64,000 nt of DNA, from the NCBI GenBank assembly GCA_012845835.1, contig JABAKD010000011.1:12594324-12658323 (forward strand), in the 5' to 3' direction. Below are positions 43,291 to 54,677 of this stretch, one piece after another. The DNA is from Undaria pinnatifida (Eukaryota; Sar; Phaeophyceae; Laminariales; Alariaceae). Position 1 is the first letter of the stretch. Every line of letters begins with the position of its first letter. Under the pieces are notes generated by a model that made no database searches, was not told the origin of the DNA, and worked only from the letters and a program-made list of their open reading frames with translations. The position numbers and the translations under genes are program-made.

Positions 43291-43695
43291 CCATCAATCC
43301 ACGACAGAAAACGTAGTGCCAGCGAAACAGCGCAACATCAAATAAATGCCCTAGACTAACCCTTCGCTAGCTATTGATAGTACCACGAAACATGTGGTGC
43401 TCCGGGCGATGCGAGCTATACGGTGCCTGATGCATTATCAGACACGAATTCCGACCGGAATGTTGCGCTAGCAAAACCGTGCAACAGCTGTTGAATTCCC
43501 TTGCTTTCCTGCTCACCAAGTATAAATAAATATTACTGGAGTATTAATCTTCGGGCTGCAGGGGGGATTCCCGCAATACGAACCGCATGCCTGAGGGGGC
43601 TGCGGTTGCCATCCTCAAAACCCATTACGTGTAGCGCCCGAAGAAGTAAAAACTATACATAAATTACCACGTAAACACAAAGTTATCTCGTAAAG

Positions 43696-43798
<103 letters not shown>

Positions 43799-43799
43799 G

Positions 43800-45500
43800 A
43801 GACTTGAGCGTAAATCGACACTACAAGATGTTGCGCGAGTGCAACAGCGCATCAGCTGAGGATTGCGCTGGTGTAGTCTACCGTCCTAGGTATTTTGGTC
43901 GACATCATTCCTACCCTCTGATACCCACCTCGTGGGCTGTTACGGTTGCCAACCTCGACTGTAGTTCCGTAGAGCCATACACAATGATCAATACCTGGTA
44001 GTTAGAAAACACTATTTCACAAATACTACCGCCTTGAATGTTAATCTCGATGACGACCATACGGAGCGCCGCCAGTGCCGGGAGAACGCAAAAGGCATAT
44101 TTTTTGTTTTGTACACTCTGGCCGGTGTACAAAGGCGTCAAGAGAAGCATGGCTGCCGAGGCAATCGACGCAGGGTTTGCCCTCTGCAAATCTGTACCCT
44201 AGTTGGGGTTGCTCTCTCCACAGTCTGACGGCTTGCAAGCTGACCTCCATGATGCAGTATTGTAAAAGTTTTTTTGGAGCCTACAGAACAAAATAAACAT
44301 GTACCAAAGCCTACTAAGAAATGTACCATGCAGTCCTGCTATGATTGTGTGAAAGAGGCACGCGAATCGGCGACTTCACACCAAGTCCTGTCCAAGACCG
44401 TCGACATCCAACATGGCGTGAGTAACGTCCAGCTATCTGCAACACCGATAGCTTAATGTTCTGTCTCGTCCACCACCAACGTATCACATGTCTCCTAAGG
44501 AACACTGGCGCCGAGAGTCTTTCTTCTGTTCGGGCTCTCAATTCCTTGTAAAGTGGTGCGTGGGCCTTGCTCGTCGAAATTACGACAAGGGGTCAAACGT
44601 CGCAACAGCTAGACTGTCCCGGTGAAAAAACCTGTTACTGCTGCCACTACTTTAAGTTGGTATAACTATGATTTGCAGGAGAAAGTCCTACGAAACGCTT
44701 CCCCAAAGCCAGTGTGGGTTGACAACGCCAAATGCTGTCAGGCAGCGCTCACAAATATAAACCATTAACAAGTACGAGTGGTAAACATAAACACCTGACT
44801 CAAGATATTTTCGTAAAGACTATTGTACCCAGCACTACAGCAACAACCTACCACGTAAACACTACTATTCCTGTCACTATGGTTTGGATCAATAGTCCCT
44901 ATTATTCCAAACGTAGTCCCCAGGTCATTGCGGTTGACAACGTCTAATACCGGTACGTAGCGCTACGCAAAGTTAGCGACTCATATAAACACTTCAACAC
45001 CAAACAGATCGTAAAACCTACCTGGTACCCTCAGAGTTTTCCACGACTAACGACCATAGGGAACGCTCTGACGCAACGGGGAGAACGCACAGCAATCAAT
45101 TTTAATGGTCGCTGGGCAGTGCAAACCAGCTCACTAAACCGCTGTACCTTCTGAGGCAATGTACGCACAGTGTGCGCTATACAAGGTTGGGCCCACGTTG
45201 GCCCGCCTTGTCGACCGTCTGACGGCTCGCAAGGCAAGGATGACCATCTGTGGCACTAAAATGGTTTTGGAGGGCCTCAGAAAACAACCCACCTATTTGA
45301 AGTGCAGGAACAACGTATAGCATTCATACGTATTGCTATGACCGATGTTAACCGGAGAAGAAAATCACCAACTTCACTCGTAGTCCAGTCCCAGGCCATT
45401 AGGGTCGGTATCCAACATGGCGTGGGTAACGTCCAACCAATCTGCACCGCCGATGCATTCATGGTGTCCTTTTCCCTCTACCACAGGCGTCCGAACCGCA
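43800..45500. repeat. Degenerate tandem duplication of about 1 kb
   Basis: Pairs about 1.0 kb apart include: 'gtctgacggcttgcaag' (44222) and 'gtctgacggctcgcaag' (45217); 'catccaacatggcgtgagta' (44405) and 'tatccaacatggcgtgggta' (45410); 'ttttggagcctacagaa' (44273) and 'tttggagggcctcagaa' (45264). The duplicated block carries a minus-strand coding-like segment (LDVTHAMLD) in both copies. That segment is open only in the 45-kb copy. Confidence 0.65.
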
Positions 45501-46012
45501 CCGGATAACGGCGGCAAGAGTTCCTGCGGTTGGGCTCTCCACTTGGTCTGACCGTTGGAATTCCAGCGCGCATCTGCAGGGCGACTAACATCGGAGCCGA
45601 TCATAGCCCCCGAAACGAAACTCCGAACCAAAGAGTTGGTAGACGTCGGCTCTTGTGGTTGCGTCCGCACAGTCGGCCCCGCATTCCAACAAGCGTTTCC
45701 CATGCTCGGGTTTTCGCCGTATACTTGCGTGGGCTCAGGGTTTGACCTCGATGCCTGGATGGTCGAAAATCCAGGCTGAATATCAACACCAGAGTGTGTT
45801 CCTCGAATCTCCTCTCGGGAGGCTGTGGCTATTCTGCCCGGGAAGGCTGGGGCTGACCCCCCCCCCGTCTGCGGCCGAGCGTCCACATGTAAGTCGCGCT
45901 CCCCCTCCGCCGGCATCTCGTTGGCGCGATCTTTCGGAGGAGGGGACGAAGAGGCGTCGCCGAGTTGGACGCCTACCATGAACTCAAATAACCTGGCAAC
46001 CGCGGTTGACAC
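45374..46012 (-). CDS. Hypothetical protein, 212 codons
   Basis: This is one of the longest non-transposon frames in the window. It is hydrophilic and rich in Pro, Ser, Gly and Ala, with no recognised domain, signal peptide or membrane segment. The C-terminus GGADWLDVTHAMLDTD is echoed in the degenerate copy at 44395-44460, where it follows an in-frame stop. An acceptor-like 'ggttgccag' occurs near the 5' end at about 45995, so the first Met may lie inside an exon. It may be a real gene, an exon, or coding sequence of an unidentified repeat. Confidence 0.4.
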   Translation of the reverse strand: MSTAVARLFEFMVGVQLGDASSSPPPKDRANEMPAEGERDLHVDARPQTGGGSAPAFPGRIATASREEIRGTHSGVDIQPGFSTIQASRSNPEPTQVYGENPSMGNACWNAGPTVRTQPQEPTSTNSLVRSFVSGAMIGSDVSRPADARWNSNGQTKWRAQPQELLPPLSGAVRTPVVEGKGHHECIGGADWLDVTHAMLDTDPNGLGLDYE

Positions 46013-46179
46013 AAAGGTAGGCGGATCGCGTATTGTTTACCACGTTGTATGATGACTTTTAAAAAGGGTGCTTACGACCAAGTATGGTTGGGAATTTGAA
46101 AATAGAACATGCACGAACATTATGACCCGAGGCCAATGAGAGACCTAGGCTAGGATAGCGGGGGGCGCGTTTGGATGCT

Positions 46180-47420
46180 TTTTTTTTAGTGGGTCGGGCT
46201 CACTTGCGCGAATGGCCCCCCTGTTCCTGTACGGTCTCGATCTGTTGGGTTGCTTTGGCGATATGACAACGCCATTGAATGATTAGTGACCCAGCGCCAA
46301 ATAAACCCTCCAGACGACTTTTTTTCACTGAGGTACAGAGTCACTCGGGCGAGTGGCCCAAACCTGCGTTTGAAGAAGAGGGTACCTACACCTACCGTAG
46401 ACTTGGTCGAATCAAACATCAAACATCAAATTAATACGGTACGGTTGGAGTTAGTACAAAAAACGAAACGGATCCTTCAAGCCTATTTCTTTCTTGGGTT
46501 GGGTTGGGTTCGGGCAATCACGTTCGTCGATGTAATGTGTTTGTGACCCAACTACATTTTTCTTTTTTTTTCTCGAAAGACCTTTACATGCCTCAAGCGT
46601 CGAGGTGTCAAATACGGAATCTTTTGCGTTTACTTGCATCATCGTTGTTGCCCGTTTAAACACACCATCGCAAGAGCATGCGCCGCACGCCCAACCAATG
46701 TACGGATGACGTGTGAACCTTTGTACGCATCACTGCATCACTGTCGTCGAAGTGGTAGCTCTTAGGACCACGACTAAGTCTGCTTATTTGACGGAGACGC
46801 CGGGGGGGTGGGGGCTTACAGTCTTGAATCCCGGAGCTTGAGGCATATGTTGCGTGCAAGTGGTTGCACGTTCTACTGTGCACGTCAACATTTGTTTGGT
46901 CGTTTTGATTTCGCGACATGCACCACCTTGTTACTTTTTGGTTAGTTGCGGTAACAACTCACGTTGAAGTTCATTTTTGGGTCAGTTTCAAGGCCACTCA
47001 CGGGAGTGGCCTAATCCCGGCATTGAAACTGGGGCCACTCCCCCTACCATAGCCCTGGACTCTTTCCGACTTTATGGAACACCCTCCCGTCAAGACCGCC
47101 AAGAGTCCTTTGGTATTGCCTTGGAAACTTTATGCATGAAGCTACAGCATCATTGGGCCAAGGCTGCGGCGGGGGGGTCGCTTGAGTGCTTCGCGGAAGC
47201 GACCACGCTCAATTAGTTCTTCTAATTTTGGGTTTGCGAGCATATCGCTTTCCTTAGGTATCACCGCGGCCATGACATAATTAGGTACACTCCGCCAAGG
47301 ACAAAGTATGACGTCCGTTCTTGAGCGAGGTACAGCGCTACTCGCGCGAGTAGTCTACACCCGATGGGGAATAGCCGCGGCACGAGCGCCACTTTTGGGG
47401 GCTATACGACAAAGGTTGAT
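46180..47420. repeat. Repeated motif region with CACTCG/CGAGTG palindromes
   Basis: Related blocks occur at about 46335-46410 ('gtcactcgggcgagtggccc' then 'ctaccgtagacttggtc'), 46985-47060 ('ggccactcacgggagtggcc' then 'ccccctaccatag') and 47320-47375 ('cagcgctactcgcgcgagta'). Similar pairs lie at 55855-55885 and 56005-56085. The spacing of palindrome and 'cctaccgtag' motif suggests ends of an unrecognised repeat family. Confidence 0.5.
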
Positions 47421-47822
47421 GATACCTTACTCGTTTGCAGACCTGGTCCTAAAACCATGTTGTGTCTTTCGGTTCCAAGATGTTCACCGGGTCTCCATGC
47501 AACAGGTAATTTTTTTGTACGCTACGCCCACAAAATGGTGTGGAGTCTTGTTTCTGCACAAGATACAAACTAAGCCACTTGCGTGCCTGGGAGTGAGAAT
47601 GGGAGATAATACAACACCTGGTATACAATACTACGCACAATATAACATTCTGTATAAAAACATTAATGATATAGGCTTGGTCGGTCTCCACCCTGTGTGC
47701 CCTTTCGTAGTCTTGGTCGTTGGCGATATGCGGGCTGGAATAATTTCTTCGAGCAGAGTCGCTCTTTAACGGAATTGGTGCTGATAGATAGTCATTCGCG
47801 TACTATTCGAGAAACATTCGAT

Positions 47823-47877
47823 TACTCTTCGGGTACTCTTCGAGTACTCTTCAAGTACTACTCGAGTACTCTTAAAG
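47823..47877. repeat. 11-bp tandem repeat
   Basis: Five variants of 'gagtactcttc', which contains the palindrome GAGTACTC. Confidence 0.85.
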
Positions 47878-48206
47878 TCAGAGTGCTGCTACAATATATT
47901 AGTAGCGACGTAGAGAAGCACCCACCTGCAGTTGGGGTTGTCGCAGCAGTCAGCCACCCCTTGCCACTCGTCGAAAGGAGGGATCGCCCTGGCACCATGG
48001 AGGAGTGCGGAGTTGTACGCCGCCCTCATTTTCCCGAAAATGTCTCGAGCTCTTGGGTCGGCTATGGCAACAATTTGTACCATCAGCATGTGCACGGTGT
48101 GCGACCTATTCCAACGAATCCGGGTTGGGAAGAGATCACACTTGATGGGTCATGATATTGTCCTTTTGTCACACGAACAAGCTGAGTATACGAGTTGAGC
48201 ACCATT

Positions 48207-48326
48207 ACTAGATCTACGCAGCGCTTACAAGCGCGTACGCAGCACTTTGAACGATGCGCCACGTTGACTAAATCTACGCAGCGCTTGCACAGCGATTACG
48301 CAGCGCTCTGAACGCTGCGCTACTTT
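48207..48326. repeat. 60-bp tandem duplication
   Basis: 'actagatctacgcagcgctt' (48207) and 'actaaatctacgcagcgctt' (48267) begin two copies. Each contains a second 'tacgcagc' motif. Confidence 0.88.
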
Positions 48327-48469
48327 GGGAGTCAGAGCTGTGTACAGGAGGGGTCCTTCACGTGTGCCGGTTCGTGCAACCCGAAAAACAGGCACTACTG
48401 CGGCAACCGGCACTACCCGGCGCCGAGCAACCATGGGATTATTCTTTTCTGTGCCAAGCAATGTTACCG

Positions 48470-48935
48470 GCACTCGTTGGTCACTCATGGGTGACCTATC
48501 GGAGAACCATGGAGCTACACTACATACGCAAACACTGGACATCGGAGGGGTGCAAACTACGACTGGCAGTAGTTGCTGTGCGGGGTTACATTTTTATTTC
48601 GCACAGCGTGAATTATCCGTGGGTGAACCATGGACTACTATCACCAGTCAACCACATGCTTTTTCGTTGTAACTCATATGCCCGCAAAATGTGACATGCT
48701 GTAGTAAACCCGCTTATGAGCAGCCTATTGGTCATCCGTGTAGGTTACCCACGGGCCGCTCGTCGGTCATCCTTGCTCACGCATGGGTCACCGATGGCTC
48801 ACCCAATGCGCGTTCTGTTTGTCTACATCGCTGATTTAAGGGTCGCCCATGGGTCTCCCGCGTGTGCCATCCAAACGTCATCGACGGATTATACTGCTCG
48901 GCCATGGGCCTCCCATGGGTATCCCATGGTTTGTT
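48470..48935. repeat. Cluster of CCATGGG/GGTGACC palindromic words
   Basis: Words such as 'ctcatgggtgacc', 'cgcatgggtcaccgatgg', 'gcccatgggtctccc' and 'gggcctcccatgggtatccc' recur about ten times without a fixed period. R4 begins directly after the densest part. Confidence 0.6.
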
Positions 48936-49352
48936 TGTGGTATGCGGTTGTTCGATAATTGTCTGCGGATATTTGGGCGCGTCGAATATTCTGGAGTTTC
49001 GTGTTATGTGTTGAGGCATTACCCAGGCATAGGCCTCGACGTGCGTAGGGTTTCCTCCCCAAGAGGCAGTCGCTGATGAATGAAACACGAACCGGGCTTT
49101 GATGACAAGATACTGCCCGAATATATGAGAGTGGAGCGTGACGACAAAGTACGGCTCACTCCTGTGTGGTTTATGTATGTGGAGCCCTTGACGACAGGTA
49201 CTGAGCTTCTTCTGCGTGTGTTCGAGAGTCCGCAATAACCAGGTACAGCTCTGTGTATTATATGTTGTGCTCTCCGCACCTACTCCATCGGCGCACGCCA
49301 CGTGGTTACATGAAAGACGGTATACAACAAGGGTATTCAAACACGATAATCG
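48931..49352 (+). repeat. R4 dispersed repeat, copy 1
   Basis: About 410 bp shared with 54199-54605: 'tgtttgtggtatg', 'gtctgcggatat', 'aggcagtcgctgatgaatga', 'tgacgacaggtactgagctt', 'gttcgagagtccgcaataac', 'cctactccatcggcgcacgc'. Copy 1 is preceded, and copy 2 followed, by 'ctcccatgg'. Confidence 0.82.
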
Positions 49353-49391
49353 TTGGTTTCCGGGCCCGGAGCTCGCTGAAGGGATGCTCTT

Positions 49392-49785
49392 ATGGACGAA
49401 GAAAAAGAGCTGCTACGGCAGCAGCCTGAGCAAATGTAGATGGATTTGCCTGAGCGATATGCGGCGTTGGCGGTGGCGTTGGTTGAGCAAGATGCGAATT
49501 CGGCTGAGCGAATGCGACGTTGGCCGAGCGAGACGCGGCGTTGACAACGGAGAGAGCGTTGATGACGGCGGCGGTGGCAAGGGCTAAGACTGTGGAGCTA
49601 GACGCGGCTTTCGCATCTTGGGTGGCAGCAGAGTGCTCGCTGGAGACAATAGCCGGGTAATCGACGGAGCGAGACGCTGAGTACATGACAGCGGAGGTTG
49701 AGGCGGTAGCGTTAGGAAACGATTATTTGGCAGCCGAGAGGACACTGAGGGTGTTCACAGAGGCAGTCACTCCGTCATGCGTAAT

Positions 49786-49829
<44 letters not shown>

Positions 49830-49872
49830 CGCCCGGGGTGGAGACGCTCGGTGATGATGGCGAGCCGCCTTA
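49392..49872 (+). pseudogene. Degenerate coiled-coil-like coding region with poly-Gln
   Basis: Across frame changes and stops the plus strand reads MDEEKELLRQQPEQM, DLPERYAALAVALVEQDANS, TTERALMTAAVARAKTVELD, YMTAEVEAVALGNDYLAAER, then a Gln run from (CAG)n at 49786-49826, and ends HTPGVETLGDDGEPP. The Ala/Glu/Arg-rich heptad-like pattern suggests an alpha-helical protein. In-frame stops near 49437 and 49665 and a shift near 49545 make a decayed gene the simplest reading. Confidence 0.42.
49786..49826. repeat. (CAG)n microsatellite
   Basis: About 13 CAG units. Shorter CAG clusters follow at 49905-49920 and 50090-50110. Confidence 0.97.
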
Positions 49873-50828
49873 ACGGAACTTGCTGTTGCTGGTGTTGTTC
49901 ACGCAGAACAGCAGCAGAAGCCTTCACTTCGGTGACCAGCGCCTAGCCTTTTCTGCTGCTATTGGATGAACAAGATGTCGTGGATGGTGATGTTTTTGAT
50001 GCTGCAGTCAGGCACGAGCCTTTATTAATAGTGAACAAGAAGTTCGGTTGCTCGCGTGCTTTGGGGGTTGGAACGCAGCAACAGCAAGAAGTGCAGCAGC
50101 AGCAGTAGCAGCAAACACCTGGGTGGGAGATGGGGTGGAACATCATCGTTCCCCTTTGGCCGTGGCAAGACTTCACCTGCATTCCCTAGGCATGTTATCT
50201 TTCGAATGTAGCATCGCTTGATCATTGAAAATGTTGGGGTAGTGGTGGATTTGGCGTTGCGTTGTTTTTATGCTTCCCTATGTCTCACATGGCAATACTT
50301 GACGTTGTTTTTGCTCAGGCTGTCTTGCTGTGTGCAGAATTATGAGGGGTGTGTGTGTGATGTCATGTTTCTCTACCCGCAGACGTACAGAAGCACACCA
50401 TTTAGTGCAGATTGATAAATGACATAGGGTTGCTTGCTCTTTACTCGTCGTACAACGTACTATGTGAGGGCATGCGGCTGCCGATTGACGTTGCCCGTGA
50501 CGAACTTTCTACCTGTTATGATAAAGTGGTATTAGTAGGACGTACGTTCAACTCGATACCAGGTACGAGTTACATTAGTACGTGTGCTTAGTTTAGGGCT
50601 TGGTGGGACACCAGGAGATGTGTATCGGTGTGATACTCCTTTCTTTGTGGCAGATCATGATGGCTGATAGTACGTACCAAGTATTAACCGTTATCCGATA
50701 CCTGGTACGAGGTAACTATCTATTGCTCCAAGTACCAGGCATGTACGCGCATTGCAAGATGGCAAATAGAGGCAAGCTTTATTTGAGATGTATCTCCGCG
50801 CGAAACTCGCCCACCGGTAACACTGGTA
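49873..50828. other. Unassigned region
   Basis: No gene was recognised. Palindromic words such as 'ggtacgag' and 'ataccaggtac' recur between 50550 and 50740. Confidence 0.4.
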
Positions 50829-51111
50829 TTATAAAAATTAAAATACACTCCAGCTGTGAGATCGAATGTATTGTCGAAACTCATCTTTGCAAGCCGTGTG
50901 TGATACTCCGATCGCGCGTATTATTACGGGTTGTGTGTCCTCATTAAGGATATAGGTCGGCGACTCCCCTTGCAACGACAGTGTAGCTATCAGGGTCAAC
51001 AGGGTGATGTTAGGCAGTCTGTGCGCGGAAACTATAAAACCCGTTTCTGAGGGGGACAAAATCTGACAGCCGTGGAAGGAAATGCATCAGTTTATCAAGT
51101 GAATCCTGTAA
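50829..51111 (+). mobile_element. FB1 arm split by MITE copy 2
   Basis: A forward arm starts at TTATAAAAATTAAAATACAC after TA (50827-50828) and is intact to 'aagtgaatcctgtaa'. The arm resumes as 'taagtcgaatatccggtgag' at 51924 after the MITE, then breaks off into unrelated sequence near 51945. Confidence 0.9.
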
Positions 51112-51923
51112 GAGCCCGAATTAACGAGGAACTTGCAAAATCGAATTTCGCTTTTTTTTATTTTATTTCATGAAAAATACACGAAAAATTCAACTTTGGT
51201 TCTTATCAAGGAACGGCGCAATGCGTTGTAGGAAATAAAAAAATTCCAAAAACGCAAAAGGGTCAACGAACACCCGTGGGCAACGACCGAGGCGAGCGAT
51301 GGCTCGCGTCCTCCCCGGAGCGCCGCGGCTAGCCGCAGATTCTTTTGGCCGGCAGCGGCTTGGAGGCTATGGCTCTAGGTGTCTCTTGGATGGGCTGGCG
51401 CCACCCCGCCGCCCGACACGGGCAGCAGCGACGGGGATATAGCGGTCGAACTTCTGAGCGAAGTCATCATGTGGTAGTTAGTCGTGTAACTTTCGAGGTG
51501 CAGGGCGACGAAAAACTGGGTTTGCGGTGGTCTCGGTTGCTTTCGAAGCGTCGCAGGCGGTCTACGCTGTTCTAAGGACCTTCGGAGGCCGCGCTGCGGC
51601 TGCTCCGGTGGTCCTACCTCTCGCAATGTTGGCTTCTCGCCTCTCAATCAGCCGACGACATGGCACCAATTCGCGTGGCCGGCTTCGGTTACACAGAACA
51701 AGCCATGTCTAGGTGGACAAACTCCCTAAATTCAATTTCGATTTTCGACTAAATTCGACCGAGAAAGTCTTTTTTTACTTCTTTGTTGAATTTGATTTTT
51801 CGTAATAATTCTGAGAATGCGTGCTTGGTGATTCATTTCTTGACCAATCAGATGCAAATTAAATTAAATTCTATAAAAATAAATCGAAATTCGATTTAGC
51901 AAGTTCCTCGTGAATTCGGGCCC
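51112..51923. mobile_element. Harbinger-like MITE, copy 2 (812 bp)
   Basis: Same element as 13532-14345. The ends GAGCCCGAATTAACGAGGAA and the complement of GGGCCCGAATTCACGAGGAA are flanked by TAA (51109-51111 and 51924-51926). It is inserted in an FB1 arm at 'cctgtaagtcg', which proves the target duplication because other FB1 copies show the empty site. Confidence 0.92.
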
Positions 51924-51945
51924 TAAGTCGAATATCCGGTGAGGT

Positions 51946-53579
51946 ATTGCAGTAGATATCTTATAAGTCTCTGCTGCTAACAAGAAGAGTGATATTTGGA
52001 TTGGTGTAAACTCCACGCGATAACAGCAGAGGAAGAACAGCGTATCATACCACGTACCTGGTACCTGATATACATCGTGAAGTCTTGCACTTTTTTTAGA
52101 ATTTAGGTGGTTTCCGGCATTTCCATCACATACGACATCTATCTCTGAAATGACGCATGCCGCACGACGTAATACGATATGACTATTGTACTGCTGTAAT
52201 CTTATACCGAGTGCCTGATGTAATTTTCCAGTCAAATTTATACCAAGCATCAGCCACATGTCATGGTTTGATTTTCTCAGTTGACCGATTCTTTGGGTTT
52301 TATCCTTTTGCACTGGTATGCAACTGGATGATAACATTGGAGTTTGTTGTCGCGCAAACAGACATGGGCATTGTTTCTGGTTGCAGATTTGACTGAGGTT
52401 TAGATTTAGATTTAGATTTTTGGAGTGTTGCGATGGGTGGCTTAATCTAGTTGGATGCATCGTTTTCGCCGAGCAGAAGGTGGGAGGTTACTGCATTGTC
52501 CGCTGCGACCAACGAAATGTGCCGAGTGAGTACGGGGTGTGTGGGGGGGGGTCGTACTCGCGCGGGCACAGAGATTTTCCATCGTAGAGTACGGACTTTT
52601 TCGTTATGAATTCGGCATGTGCTAGAGATACGCACGAGCTAGTTGGATGCTGTCGATTGCCCTCATGAACATGACGGTTATGGTCCATGAACAGAATCAG
52701 ACGCTGTTTGCCGTGCACCGGGGGGGGGCATTAATATTCGACGTTCACAGCAACCAGTAAATTCGTTTGTATATGACATAGCCGATGGGATGAATGTGTG
52801 TGATAGGCTGCAAGGGAAAATATGACCCGCTCTAATGGCAGGAGCGTCCCGAGTGTCCCGCTTGCTAACTGGCATGCGATTCAACGCGACTTCTAGAGTG
52901 ACTAACCTTACGGCGAACTGGGATGTTTCCCGACACGGCATGCGAGATAATTACGATCAGTTATCTGAGAAGTCGTGCCTGTATACGGAGCCATGATTTG
53001 ACCGATCAGTATTATGTTTTTTTGTCTGGATATTCATTGATACAGTAACGGCAACACATTTCAGAGGGATAAGCAGTGCTGTTTTATTTGGAGTTATACT
53101 TAAGATGAAAATAATGCACACAAAGTTATTTGTCGGAGGTCTATACCTCTGGTGGAGTTGTGGAGATTGTGTTGGTGTCGAGTGCATCGTTTGTTCTCTT
53201 GGATGCAGAGATGAGTTACGCTCTCGTCTATGGAAATGGAGTGTGGCCCATGGGGAGTGTGATATTTTCCACGTGCGTCAGCATAGTAACATGCCGATTG
53301 CACGCAGAGGCGTTTTGCCGTGTGCGTTTGCACTCGGTCATGGGGAGTGTCTTGCATGGGGGCTGCTAAATTCGATTTTAGTGTTTCGATAGAAGTTGTT
53401 TTATGTCGGAGACGTGCTGTTGTGAGCTTTTTCCTACAGAGTCGTATACAAAGCAGGGGGGCCGATGTTATTGGGCAATAGGATTAGACTATATGTGAAC
53501 ACGGTGTTAGTTATTTTGTTTGAAGGTTTTCCCAACAGATTATTGCTTGTTGGATTTTAGCCCTTCCCGTGACTACTGG
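51946..53579. other. Unassigned region
   Basis: No recognisable gene was found. A short TTAGAT repeat occurs at 52395-52420, and a doubled 'catggggagtgt' motif occurs at about 53250 and 53340. Confidence 0.4.
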
Positions 53580-53588
53580 CTTAGTTTA

Positions 53589-53754
53589 CTATAAAAAATG
53601 AAAATACACTCCAGCGGTGAGATCGAAGATTTCGTCGAAACTCATCTGTGCAAGCTGTGTGTGATACTCCGATCGCGCGTATTACGAGTTGTGTGTCCTC
53701 ATTAAGGATATAGGTCGGCGACTCCCCTTAAAACTACACTGTAGCTATCAGGGT
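53589..53754 (+). mobile_element. FB1 end fragment flanked by a 9-bp direct repeat
   Basis: 166 bp of FB1 terminus ('ctataaaaaatgaaaatac' to 'gtagctatcagggt') lies between CTTAGTTTA (53580-53588) and CTTAGTTTA (53755-53763). Confidence 0.85.
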
Positions 53755-54198
53755 CTTAGTTTATATGGCAGATTTATGCTAAACCTGGGATGGAGACATT
53801 TTGGTATTGAGATTGATTGCCGTTTAACCTGGGCAAGTCTTAGCTTGATGCACTAACATTCATTCAATTGTGCTGACAAGCCCGACGACAGTGAAAGAGG
53901 ACATCGCTTGTAACGACCTTTCACCGCACAAGCTTTACTTAGGAGACAGCCTAACTAAGCCTAGGATTTCCTGGTAGTAATAATGATATTCGGACTGCCG
54001 CTTTACCTTGGCAGTTACTGATGATGGAATTTGGGATTGCCATTATACCTTGACAAATGGTGCAGAAAGGAGTTTGGGCTTGCCGTCAAATCTTGGCAAT
54101 TATTTATTGTGAAATTTGGAATTTATTTGCCGTTTCGCCTGACAACTGGTGATAAAAGTTGTTCGGGACCTATTGTATCGCGCACCGAAGAGAGGGGC

Positions 54199-54605
54199 TG
54201 TTTGTGGTACGGGGTTGTAGGATACTGGTCTGCGGATATATGAGCGTTTCGTATATTATGGGGTTTCGTAGTGTGTGTTGCGGCAGTCTTTGGTATGTGC
54301 CTCGACGTGTGTAGGGCTTCCTCCCCGAGAGCCAGTCGCTGATGAATGATATTCGACCCGAGCTATGATGACAAGATACTGTCCGTATATGTGAGAGTGG
54401 AGCGCCACCACAAGGTACGGCTCACTCGAGTGCCATTTATGTGTGTGCACCCCTTGACGACAGGTACTGAGCTTCTTCTGTTTGTGTTCGAGAGTCCGCG
54501 ATAACCAGCTGCGGCTCTATGTATTATACTTTGTGCTCGCCGCACCTACTCCATCCGGGCACGCCACGTGGTCACAATATACAACAAGCGTATTCCAACA
54601 TGGCT
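54199..54605 (+). repeat. R4 dispersed repeat, copy 2
   Basis: See 48931-49352. It ends 'caagcgtattccaacatgg', followed by 'ctcccatgg'. Confidence 0.82.
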
Positions 54606-54677
54606 CTCCCATGGAAATGCGCCAAAAGCAACTTTACGACAACTCAACCGATGTGCACAATCCCATCTCTCACTCAC

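Noticed and set aside
46490..46515. GGGTT repeat as a possible telomeric or regulatory array
   Set aside because: Only about three units. Short and unremarkable.
52157..52396. Short hydrophobic frame resembling a small membrane protein
   Set aside because: Frame length and composition are within chance expectation for this AT-rich stretch.
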